Of a DNA stretch of 64,000 bases, positions 48,936-57,392 are shown piece after piece. Numbering within the stretch: the first letter of the stretch is position 1; every line of letters starts with the position of its first letter. The DNA lies in the NCBI RefSeq assembly GCF_050016015.1, contig NZ_JBNHEQ010000181.1, positions 1 through 64,000 of the forward strand, written 5' to 3'. The position numbers and the translations under genes are program-made. The notes beneath the pieces are model-generated. The model was not told where the DNA came from, searched no databases, and worked only from the letters and a program-made list of their open reading frames with translations. This DNA is from Trichodesmium sp002260545 (lineage in GTDB: Bacteria > Cyanobacteriota > Cyanobacteriia > Cyanobacteriales > Microcoleaceae).

Positions 48936-49676
48936 ATGTTAAAAACATCAATTCCATCCATACGAGAACAACAAAATCCCTTAGTATGCCAACTAGCAGA
49001 CACCATAGAAGCAGTTTGGCAGCGCTACCTAGACCTAGAACCATATTACCTACCAGCAGAGTTAGGTTATGTAGAAGGCCGTCTGGAAGGGGAAAAACTA
49101 ACAATTGAAAACAAATGCTATCAAACTCCCCAGTTTCGCAAGTTACATCTAGAACTAGCAACAATAGGCCAAAACCTAGATATATTGCACTGTGTTATGT
49201 TTCCGAGAACAAGTTATGCCCTACCTATGTTTGGAACAGATTTAGTGGGGGCTAGGGGCCAAATAAGTGCAGCAGTAGTCGATCTATCACCCTTAAGCCA
49301 AGACAGAAAACTACCAGAAGTCTATAATAGTCAACTGAAAACTTTACCAACAAAAGAATTTTCTCATCCTCGGGAACTCCCAGAATGGGGGGAAATATTT
49401 TCTGAATTTTGTCTATTTATACGACCAACTGGTTTAGAGGAAGAACAAAAATTTATATCTATAGTGGAATCTTACCTAGAAATACATTGCCAACAAGCGA
49501 TCGCCCAAAAACCAGTTACTCCAGAACAACAACTTGAGATTCTTAAGGCTCAAGGCCATTATTCCACTCAACAGAGACAAAACGACAAAACTCGTCGAGT
49601 ATTGGAAAAAGCTTTTGGGCGAGAATGGACAGATTATTATTTAACTACTGTATTATTTGATAGCCCGGATTATTGA
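48936..49676 (+). CDS. pcyA: Phycocyanobilin:ferredoxin oxidoreductase
   Basis: The 246-residue enzyme reduces biliverdin IXa to phycocyanobilin, the chromophore of phycobilisomes and phytochromes, with electrons from ferredoxin. Diagnostic segments: YVEGRLEGEKLTIENKCYQT, ILHCVMFPRTSYALPMFGTD containing the catalytic His and Asp, and the C-terminal FGREWTDYYLTTVLFD. Length is exactly that of the family. ATG start; no close partner. The upstream spacer is the 175-bp repeat region. Confidence 0.96.
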   Translation: MLKTSIPSIREQQNPLVCQLADTIEAVWQRYLDLEPYYLPAELGYVEGRLEGEKLTIENKCYQTPQFRKLHLELATIGQNLDILHCVMFPRTSYALPMFGTDLVGARGQISAAVVDLSPLSQDRKLPEVYNSQLKTLPTKEFSHPRELPEWGEIFSEFCLFIRPTGLEEEQKFISIVESYLEIHCQQAIAQKPVTPEQQLEILKAQGHYSTQQRQNDKTRRVLEKAFGREWTDYYLTTVLFDSPDY

Positions 49677-50017
49677 TTAGAGAGAAAATTACGAATATTT
49701 TTTTTGAGTTGTTATCAAATTTAGAGATTTGATATTTTCCCGACGCTGCTATACATGAGACAGCGCGGGATATCTCAACCTCTCAATGCGCGGTTTATAT
49801 TTTAATGCACCTACCTGACAAGATTTACTCCCAATAGTTGATGTGTTGTCTGTGGAGAGGTAAGGCGATGGGTAAATTACAACAGGTTGACCCAGCAGAT
49901 ATTTTTTAAAGTATCAGTACAAAGTATGTAAAATTATTCCTAATCTTTAAGTTTTAACTGTTCTTATTCTATTTGGATAAATATTTGCTACCAATTTCTG
50001 TTTGGAATTATTTATAA
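49677..50017. other. Spacer, nothing firm
   Basis: AT-rich sequence after pcyA. GATATTTTCCCGACGC and AGCGCGGGATATCTC near 49729-49780 can fold into a hairpin, a possible pcyA terminator or element. The rest is not recognised. Confidence 0.4.
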
Positions 50018-50465
50018 GTAGTAGGATTAGGAGAAATAGTAGATTACTACCCTAATAATTTATCTGGCACACAAAAGCAAAGGGTGACAATTGCTTATGC
50101 TTTAGTCAGTAAATCTAAGTTCTACCGTTTCACAGAAGTTAAAAGTTAAAAGTTAAAAGTAATAGTGTATAGGTTCAAAACTTTGAAGCGCTCAGTAATT
50201 TCAGGAAATTATTTCACTTATGTAGTTTGAAACTATTGGTGAAATATTTAAACTGAATTAGTATTATGTAGATGAACCCACGGCAATTTTAGACAGTAAA
50301 TCTAGTAAAAATATAGTTAAAGTTATGCAAAATTTAGCTAGATACAGAAAACACAACTATATTACTTGTGAACTACGATTATCCCATTTTAAATGTTACC
50401 TATCGGATAGTTAAATATAGAAGATATCTATCTGTTAAAACAGGTATATTTAACAACAATTAAAT
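50018..50465 (+). pseudogene. Relic of a DevA-type ABC transporter ATPase
   Basis: Three decayed blocks line up in order with DevA (ATPase of DevBCA exporters): VGLGEIVDYYPNNLSGTQKQ with RVTIAYALVSKSKF (ABC signature, degenerate) from 50018; EPTAILDSKSSKNIVKVMQN near 50275 (after Walker B, with a TAG before it); and LLVNYDYPILNVTYRIVKYR near 50357 in another frame (H-loop region, His lost). An AGTTAAA heptamer insertion lies between the first two (50135-50160). Walker A and the N-terminal half are gone. From 50466 to 50653 nothing is recognised. Confidence 0.7.
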
Positions 50466-50653
50466 AAATTAACCGAAAAAAAAATTAAATACCAGCAAGG
50501 AAATTAATACTGCTACATAGAAAAGAGGTCAATATTTTTGACTAGAATAATTTTACTTTTCGCAAAAAACATCGTTAATAAATTTCCCAACAGCTAAAAA
50601 TATCGGGTATTACCATAGCATTTATTTATAGAGTTTTCTTTCTCATTTTTGAA

Positions 50654-51523
50654 TTATTTCTGAATTTTTGCGCCTTTAGTTAAACCTTTTGTTTTGCCCC
50701 TCGTAGATTGTTTTGTTGCTCCTTTCGTGACATTCTTTTTAGGTGCGGGTGGTTTTGGTGGTGGTGGAGTAGCACTTTTAGCTGTAGGTCTGTTAGTACG
50801 AAATAGAACTCCATCATGAGATTGTTCTAGTACCAACATAGGTGTTGGTTTAGCTTTTTGATCCCAATCAATATGTACAATTCGACCTTGAATTGTAGGA
50901 GTCCAATTATCATGGTCATCACTAGGACTAAGATAGGTTTCTAAACAATCAATTATTTGAATAATAGTTTGAGAAGTTGCCTGAGTTGGTAATTTTGTTA
51001 GTTTGATTGATACCCGAAATAATACTCTTTTTTTCAGGTCTTTTCCCACTTCTCCGGTCTCATATTCTACCTCAAACATCGAATCAACTTGTCGCCCACT
51101 TGGATTGGGTTTTTCTCCTACTGCTGCTTGAGTAGGGCGCAGTGCAACACTAATTTGTTGTTTGACTTTTACCTTAATTTGGTTAACAATAGCAAAGTGG
51201 AAAACTTCCTCTGCCATTCGCATTCTTAAGTAGTCTAAGTTAAAATCTCGTGAATGGATTAGGTCAGGATTTTTTTCCATTTTCGATATAGTTCCTACAG
51301 CTAATTTATACTTTTGCTGGAGGTCTTTATTTCTAAATTCTTCTACACTAAGTTTCTTATTAAATTGCTTCATTTTTGTTTGGTGAAATATACCTAAAAT
51401 AATCAGCAATACTAACAATAATCCAGATGCACCCATCCAAATATATTCTCCTTTTGGTAAATTTGGTTGTGGTGCTGGGGAAGCTTGGGCTAACTTTGGT
51501 TCCACGACAATAATTGGTGTCAT
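50654..51523 (-). CDS. Membrane-anchored protein of unknown function
   Basis: The 289-residue protein has a Pro-rich N-terminus, one membrane helix (about 28-46: YIWMGASGLLLVLLIILGIF), a short coiled-coil (about 50-80), a folded middle domain (about 90-225) with EVFHFAIVNQIKVKVKQQIS and MFEVEYETGEVGK, and a basic tail (PPPPKPPAPKKNVTKGATKQ and further Lys/Thr repeats). I do not recognise a domain. It looks like a conserved cyanobacterial protein with the tail in the cytosol. It faces dnaX divergently across about 750 bp. Confidence 0.75.
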   Translation of the reverse strand: MTPIIVVEPKLAQASPAPQPNLPKGEYIWMGASGLLLVLLIILGIFHQTKMKQFNKKLSVEEFRNKDLQQKYKLAVGTISKMEKNPDLIHSRDFNLDYLRMRMAEEVFHFAIVNQIKVKVKQQISVALRPTQAAVGEKPNPSGRQVDSMFEVEYETGEVGKDLKKRVLFRVSIKLTKLPTQATSQTIIQIIDCLETYLSPSDDHDNWTPTIQGRIVHIDWDQKAKPTPMLVLEQSHDGVLFRTNRPTAKSATPPPPKPPAPKKNVTKGATKQSTRGKTKGLTKGAKIQK

Positions 51524-52270
51524 TTCAGTTATATCAGGAGTTATCAGTTATCAGTTATCAGTTATCAATACCTCTGGCTGGAGCAAGAGGCAAGAAAATC
51601 CGAAATTTCCTTTTTTATCCCCTGGAAAGGGAAGGCTATTGACCTTATTTCTTAGTCAAAATCATCTCTACAGAAAATTTAACAATGAATTTACAGGGAT
51701 TTTAAGGTGAGAATTAGTAGTTAATGTTTTCAGCATAAATACCTGATAGTTATACTTGTATATATTTGTAGGTAGTTGAAGCTATTGATTGGCCTAAAAA
51801 TTATAGGTTGTTGAAAATAACCACAGCTATAGGTACAATATACACTCTCAGATAAGTTGACTTGATGGCCTCTAAGGTATGAATTGATTGTGTAATCCTG
51901 AATAAGTCCTACAGTCTCATCAAAATTAATACCCTGAAAATTTTCAGAAGTTTTATACTAAGTTAATCAAAAAATAACGGCTATTAATGCTACTTAGGTC
52001 AAAATTAGTTCATAATTTAATAACTATCCTATAAACTAGACCTGCATTAATTTGATTTGATTGTAAAAAATTACCTAAGATATTTTGAATCTTTGAGTTA
52101 GTATTTTATAATCTCTAGACATATTGCTTAACATAAGTTCAATAAAATATACAAATTTTCAAATATTTCTTGAAATATAAAAGTATTTATACTGAATAAA
52201 ATCTAGTAAAGCTGTATTGATTATCACTTGCAGCTCGACTACATATCCGAAATAATTCTTATTCCTAATT
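51524..52270. other. Gene-free spacer between divergent genes
   Basis: CAGTTAT heptamers at 51542-51566, then a spacer-family stretch (51570-51650), then AT-rich sequence that must hold both promoters. No operator recognised. Confidence 0.5.
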
Positions 52271-54310
52271 GTGGCCTACGAACCTCTCCATCATAAATAT
52301 CGTCCTCAGACCTTCGCAGACTTAGTGGGTCAAGACGCGATCGCCCAAACTCTGACTAATGCCATTGATACTCAACGGATCGCTCCAGCATATTTATTCA
52401 CAGGACCTAGAGGTACAGGGAAAACGTCGAGCGCTCGGATTTTTGCTAAATCTCTCAATTGTCTTAACCATGACCACCCGACACCTAGTCCCTGTGGTTC
52501 TTGTGATGTTTGTGTAGGAATTACAAAAGGGTCAACTCTGGACGTGATAGAAATTGATGCTGCTAGCAACACTGGTGTGGACAATATTAGGGAATTAATT
52601 GAAAGGGCGCAATTCGCTCCGGTGCAGTGTCGCTATAAAGTATATGTGATAGATGAAGTCCACATGTTGTCGGTGTCCGCTTTTAATGCTTTGCTGAAAA
52701 CTTTGGAGGAACCACCAGAGCGAGTGGTCTTCATCCTTGCTACTACAGACCCCCAGAGGGTATTAGCAACTATTATCTCCCGTTGCCAACGTTTTGATTT
52801 TCGCAGAATTCCCCTGGAAGCAATGGTAAACCACTTAGATCATATTGCTACGACGGAAAAAATTGATATTACAATGGAAGCAATACAAATGGTAGCTCAA
52901 ATTGCTCAGGGTGGGTTACGAGATGCAGAGAGTTTGTTAGATCAGTTGAGTTTGTTGGCGGGTGAAATTTCTGTTGAACGAGTTTGGGATCTAGTGGGAG
53001 CGGTGCCGGAACGAGATTTAATGTTACTGTTAGAAGCGATCGCCTCAGATGATTCGACTAAGGTATTGGAATGTACTCGGCAAATTATGGATCGGGGTAG
53101 GGAACCAATTATTGTATTGCAAAATTTGGCAGGGTTTTATCGAGATTTATTAATAGCAAAAACAGCACCGACAAGTGAAAATTTAGTGGCGTTGACAAAA
53201 CCTACTTGGGAGCAGCTTTGTCAATTTTCTCAAGAGTGGGAAATTGGAACTATTTTAGCTGGTCAAAAGCATTTACAAACATCGGAAGTACAAATTAAAA
53301 ATACTACTCAACCTCGTTTATGGTTGGAGGTAACTTTATTAGGGTTATTGCCTTCTGCATTGGTAAGTTCAAGAGTAATAGTTGAACATTTATCTCAACA
53401 ACAAATAACTAGACAAACAAGTAATAATATTCCGGTTAAAACTACTCCAAAAACTTCGCCCCAAGTAAAATCAAAACTACCTGTTTCTCAACCACCGGAA
53501 CCAAAAATATCGGAGGCAAAAGAAATTCCTCCTGTTCCTAAAAGTGAGGAAAATTTAGTTAGTTCGGAAGCTGTTAATATTAATGCTGAAGAACATAATT
53601 TGGCAGAAATTTGGCAACGGGTACTTGCTGAGATTAAAAAAATTGGTACTCAACAGCTTTTTCAACAAAATGCAAAATTACTAAGTTTTAATGGTGAAGT
53701 AGCTCGTATAGGTATTCTCTTTCAAACTTGGGTAAAAAAAATATCTGACAGAGCTTCTGAAATTGAAGATGCTTTTGCAAAAGTTTTTCATAGGCAAATC
53801 AAGGTAAAAATAGAGGTAGCTAATTCTCATCATAATAATCCTCCTCAAAATAGAAATACAAATTATCCCAATACGACTAGAAGATACAATCAAGAAACTC
53901 AATCTGATAGAGAACCGGAAACTTCTAATTATGATGATGAAACTTCAGAAGATGAACCAGAAATTTCTCCACTATCCGATCTGATAAACTCCCAGAAAGA
54001 AAACAAAATTATTCCAGAGTTTTCCCTGTCTAAGCCACAGTTGAATGATGCGGTGGAACAGGAAAAATATCCTGAAAAAGAAAGACAGACTGTGGCGATC
54101 GCTACTGGTCGGATAGTTGATTTTTTTCAGGGAAAAATAGTAGATATAGAATCAATTAAATTATTAGATAAAACTGATTTACCTGCCACATCTGAGTCTT
54201 TAGAAGTATCTATTGATTCTCAAATTGTTGAGTCTGAAAATAGTAATGTTGGTATAGATGAAGCAGAAGAAAATGAAGATATAGATTTGGATGATGATGT
54301 TGAATTTTAA
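52271..54310 (+). CDS. dnaX: DNA polymerase III gamma/tau subunit
   Basis: The 679-residue protein is the clamp-loader ATPase. The GTG start gives AYEPLHHKYRPQTFADLVGQ. Walker A is FTGPRGTGKTSSARIFAKSL, the zinc site is CLN..CGSCDVC, Walker B is VYVIDEVHMLS, sensor 1 ATTDPQRVLATI and sensor 2 in QGGLRDAESLLDQLS. Residues after about 370 form a variable, Glu/Asp-rich tail ending in DLDDDVEF. No intein is present, although some cyanobacterial dnaX genes carry one. Strong Lys/Asn bias in the tail follows local base composition. Confidence 0.95.
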   Translation: MAYEPLHHKYRPQTFADLVGQDAIAQTLTNAIDTQRIAPAYLFTGPRGTGKTSSARIFAKSLNCLNHDHPTPSPCGSCDVCVGITKGSTLDVIEIDAASNTGVDNIRELIERAQFAPVQCRYKVYVIDEVHMLSVSAFNALLKTLEEPPERVVFILATTDPQRVLATIISRCQRFDFRRIPLEAMVNHLDHIATTEKIDITMEAIQMVAQIAQGGLRDAESLLDQLSLLAGEISVERVWDLVGAVPERDLMLLLEAIASDDSTKVLECTRQIMDRGREPIIVLQNLAGFYRDLLIAKTAPTSENLVALTKPTWEQLCQFSQEWEIGTILAGQKHLQTSEVQIKNTTQPRLWLEVTLLGLLPSALVSSRVIVEHLSQQQITRQTSNNIPVKTTPKTSPQVKSKLPVSQPPEPKISEAKEIPPVPKSEENLVSSEAVNINAEEHNLAEIWQRVLAEIKKIGTQQLFQQNAKLLSFNGEVARIGILFQTWVKKISDRASEIEDAFAKVFHRQIKVKIEVANSHHNNPPQNRNTNYPNTTRRYNQETQSDREPETSNYDDETSEDEPEISPLSDLINSQKENKIIPEFSLSKPQLNDAVEQEKYPEKERQTVAIATGRIVDFFQGKIVDIESIKLLDKTDLPATSESLEVSIDSQIVESENSNVGIDEAEENEDIDLDDDVEF

Positions 54311-54486
54311 TCTGATTCTTCTAGATTAATATAGATATCTCCAATAATAAAAATAAAATTAATTATTGCACTCTTATTTCTCTGTTCTTTCAGCCTACTC
54401 CCGATTTATATTGACAAAAAACTTAAATAAGCTATATACTAATTCTTAATTTATCAAAAAAAGTTCTCAATAATTTAGATAGAACT

Positions 54487-55476
54487 ATGGCCAATCCCCC
54501 AAAGCCAGAAAAATCAGCATTTTGGAACAGACGGCAATTCCTAAAGCTAGGAATAGCTGGTACTGGTGTCACTTTAGCTGGCATCACTACTCAATATATT
54601 TTACCTTTATTGTCGTCATCACTCAATGCCCAGGCAGCCATAGATGCCATAGAACTAGATCCTATGAATGCTTTGCGGGATTTTGATTATGGTATTATCA
54701 AAGAAGAAAACGGTCGCAAAATCAGAGAATTTCAAATTAAAGCAATTAATTCTAAATTACAACTAAATCAAGCAGTATCCATGATTAGTTGGAACTATAA
54801 TGGTCGTGTTCCTGGGCCAACATTGAGAGCAACAGCGGGGGAACGAGTGAGAATTCTTTTTGATAATGAAGGTGGTCACGCTCACAGTATGCACTTTCAT
54901 GGTATTCATCCAGCAGAAGCAGATGGAGTAAGACCAGTGCGTCATGGCAAAACAACTGTTTATGAATTTGATGCTCAACCTTTTGGCATTCATCTTTATC
55001 ATTGCCATATTGCTCCAGTGACTCGTCATATTAGCAAAGGGTTGTACGGTATGTTTATTGTCGATCCTCCCGAAGGTCGTCCACCTGCTGATGAGATCGT
55101 ATTAGTAATGGCAGGTTATGACACTAACAATGATGGCAAAAATGAGCTTTATGCTTTTAATGGTTTGCCAAACTATTACAAAACTCATCCAATACCGATA
55201 CAGCAAAATCAACTGGTGCGTTTGTATATATTAAATATTATTGAGTTCGATCCTGCTGCAACATTTCATATTCATGCAAATTTTTTCCAGGTTTATCCTA
55301 CTGGAATGACTCTTAAACCATGGCAGGAAACAGATGTTATTACTATGGGAACTTCGGAAAGGCATATTCTGGAATTTTCCTATCCCTTTCCAGGTAAATA
55401 TATGTTCCATCCGCACCAAGATGCGATCGCAGAAAGTGGTTGTATGGGTTTCTTTGAGGTTTTGCCTCAAACTTAA
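54487..55476 (+). CDS. Tat-exported two-domain multicopper oxidase
   Basis: The 329-residue protein starts with a Tat signal (NRRQFLKLGIAGTGVTLAGI). Two cupredoxin domains follow. Copper ligands seen: HSMHFHGIHP (about 136-145), IHLYHCHIAPVTRHISKGL (about 168-186, type 1 Cys and His), FHIHANFFQVYPTG (about 258) and YMFHPHQDAIAESGC (about 308). The plan is that of Cu nitrite reductase-like or two-domain oxidases, but the axial Met appears to be Leu (SKGLYG), as in high-potential copper sites. Substrate is unknown; metal or phenol oxidation is possible. The next gene begins 38 bp later and probably shares its transcript. Confidence 0.85.
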   Translation: MANPPKPEKSAFWNRRQFLKLGIAGTGVTLAGITTQYILPLLSSSLNAQAAIDAIELDPMNALRDFDYGIIKEENGRKIREFQIKAINSKLQLNQAVSMISWNYNGRVPGPTLRATAGERVRILFDNEGGHAHSMHFHGIHPAEADGVRPVRHGKTTVYEFDAQPFGIHLYHCHIAPVTRHISKGLYGMFIVDPPEGRPPADEIVLVMAGYDTNNDGKNELYAFNGLPNYYKTHPIPIQQNQLVRLYILNIIEFDPAATFHIHANFFQVYPTGMTLKPWQETDVITMGTSERHILEFSYPFPGKYMFHPHQDAIAESGCMGFFEVLPQT

Positions 55477-55514
55477 AAAAATTAGCAACTTGTCAACTTG
55501 ATTATGAGGTTATT

Positions 55515-56303
55515 ATGATGAAAATTAACAGTGCTTTACGTTATTTTTTTGTGGGATTTATTGCTACTGTATTAGCTATAGTTTTTAATCCTAATATTCA
55601 GGCAACTGTGAGTAATAATTCTATGCTTTTAGGCACTCCAAGTATTGCCGTTTCTCCTGAAAGTAAAGATATTGACTATATGACTAACTTGGCATTAATG
55701 AAAGGGCATTTATTAGTAGGAGAAGAATTAATTGTAGCCAAAGAAGCAAAGCAGGCAGAACCTCATTTTGGTCATCCTGTAGAAGAATTGTATATAGATA
55801 TTGAAAATGAGTTAAATGATCGGGGTGTTAAGCAGTTCAAGAATACCTTAAATAATTTGCATGATTTGGTCAAAGCGGGTGCTAAAGATACAAATAAATT
55901 TAATAGTATGTATCAACAAACTCTGCTAGAGATTGATGGAGCAATTTCAAATTTACCTAATCAAGAGCGTCAAAAGCCAGAATTTGTATTACAAGTAATT
56001 AATGGATTATTAGAAACTGCTGGAGCAGAATATGAAGCAGGAATTCTTGATGGAAAGATTGTGGAAGTTATTGAGTATCAAGACTCACGAGGATTTGTTG
56101 ATTATGCAGAGATTCTATACAAAAATATAGCTGATACAATGGGGAGTAAATATTCTAATATTGATAGGAAAATACAAGCAAATATGACAGAATTGAAAAA
56201 GGCTTGGCCGTCTGCTTTAGCTCCTGAAACAGCAGCAATGGAACCTGCTAAAGTATCAAAGCTAATTGAGGAAATTAAACAAAATAGTGAAAAAGTAGGA
56301 TAA
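55515..56303 (+). CDS. Secreted helical protein, partner of the oxidase
   Basis: The 262-residue protein has a signal peptide (about 1-31) and a mostly helical body: YMTNLALMKGHLLVGEELIV, then KQAEPHFGHPVEELYIDIEN, with His and Glu spaced (HFGHPVEELY) in a way that could bind metal, and long amphipathic helices to the end. I do not recognise a named domain. GAGG precedes the ATG. Tight linkage to the multicopper oxidase suggests a role with it outside the cytosol, for example metal handling (inference). Confidence 0.75.
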   Translation: MMKINSALRYFFVGFIATVLAIVFNPNIQATVSNNSMLLGTPSIAVSPESKDIDYMTNLALMKGHLLVGEELIVAKEAKQAEPHFGHPVEELYIDIENELNDRGVKQFKNTLNNLHDLVKAGAKDTNKFNSMYQQTLLEIDGAISNLPNQERQKPEFVLQVINGLLETAGAEYEAGILDGKIVEVIEYQDSRGFVDYAEILYKNIADTMGSKYSNIDRKIQANMTELKKAWPSALAPETAAMEPAKVSKLIEEIKQNSEKVG

Positions 56304-56380
56304 GTAGTTCATTTCAGTTATCAGTTATCAGTTGCACCAGTTTTCAGGTTAGTGAACCACATTAAAAAAATGATAACCCT

Positions 56381-56408
56381 GTAAGGACGTTGCATGCAAC
56401 GTCCTTAC
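56381..56408. repeat. 28-bp perfect palindrome with changed arm pair
   Basis: Arms GTAAGGACGTTGCA / TGCAACGTCCTTAC. Position 4 is A instead of G and its partner is T instead of C, so pairing is kept. Confidence 0.88.
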
Positions 56409-56503
56409 TTTCTGGCATACCCAGATGAAAACCGCTGTATACCAATTTAATCAACTTGGGCTATACGAATTATCTCTATTATCTTTACTTGTCCCCTACT
56501 CCC

Positions 56504-56953
56504 CTACTCCCCCGCTCCCCTACTGAAGAAAATAGACTCGCCCAATCTTGTTTCTAATATTTCTAATAAAGCATCAACATTCTTACCCAACTCCTCAAAA
56601 CAATTAGGTGGAGATATTTCTGGTTGGAAGTAAACTAATTTAATTTGACCATCTCCAATAGCAATCATTAATACTTCTAATTCTGGTTTATAACCATCTA
56701 TTAAACCTAAAATTTCCTGAATTTTTCCATCAACATTTCGGTTTAATGTTTCTATCGCTGCTTTTGAACAATATACAAATTTTGGTTTTCCTTTTAAATC
56801 AATTCCAATTGTTTCATTAGTTTCTCCCTTTTCTAAATTTAATCCCCATACTAAAGCAGCTAATTCTTTTTGATTATCTCTCACAAATTTATCTAACTGA
56901 TGTTGCAAATTGTTTGATTTTTTATTCGGTGGATTATTATTAAATTCCATCAT
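56504..56953 (-). CDS. Conserved cyanobacterial protein, possibly CcmS-like
   Basis: The 149-residue soluble protein has the conserved core ELAALVWGLNLEKGETNETI, GIDLKGKPKFVYCSKAAIET, LNRNVDGKIQEILGLIDGYK and MIAIGDGQIKLVYFQPE. I tentatively recall this core from the small family that includes the beta-carboxysome chaperone CcmS; this is from memory and not certain. The last residues SRGAGE and the stop TAG are encoded by a GGGGAGTA heptamer-like tract, so the native C-terminus may have been replaced. No carboxysome genes are nearby. Confidence 0.75.
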   Translation of the reverse strand: MMEFNNNPPNKKSNNLQHQLDKFVRDNQKELAALVWGLNLEKGETNETIGIDLKGKPKFVYCSKAAIETLNRNVDGKIQEILGLIDGYKPELEVLMIAIGDGQIKLVYFQPEISPPNCFEELGKNVDALLEILETRLGESIFFSRGAGE

Positions 56954-57002
56954 AATTTATATTTAAAGTTAAAAAGCGTTGAATATCAAACTGTCATCAA
57001 AT

Positions 57003-57365
57003 ACTAAGCATGAGTAATGCTATATAGGAATCATAAATGATTTGTAAAAAAATTGTAGGGGTTTGGTTTCCAAATCCCATTTTCGCTAACCAAACATGAG
57101 TAGTGCTATATAGGAATCATAAATGATTTGTGAAAAACAACTGTAGGGGTTTGGTTTCCAAATCCCATTTTCGCTAATTAAGCATGAGTAATACTATATA
57201 AGAAACATAAATGATTTGTGAAAAAAAATTGTAGGGGTTTGGTTTCCAAATCCCATTTTCGCTAACTAAGCATAAGTAATACTATATAGAACCATAAATG
57301 ATTTGTGAAAAAAACTTTTGGTTTCCAAATCCCATTTTCGCTTGGGTTTGGAGACCAAACCCCTA
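57003..57365. repeat. Four tandem units of 86-88 bp
   Basis: CAT(G/A)AGTA(A/G)T(G/A)CTATATA starts at 57009, 57095, 57183 and 57271. Each unit ends TTTGGTTTCCAAATCCCATT, itself a foldback, and the last is followed by its complement GGGTTTGGAGACCAAACCCC. The array lies between the convergent-side ends of the ABC exporter and the start of the 56.5-kb gene. No gap here. Confidence 0.88.
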
Positions 57366-57392
57366 CGATAAAATGTAACAACCTAAAACTCA

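Noticed and set aside
52271..54310. Intein in dnaX
   Set aside because: The ATPase region runs without insertion through Walker A, zinc site and Walker B.
57003..57365. CRISPR array
   Set aside because: Units are full-length tandem repeats of 86-88 bp with no unique spacers between short direct repeats; the same holds for the 91-, 104- and 168-bp arrays. No cas genes are present.
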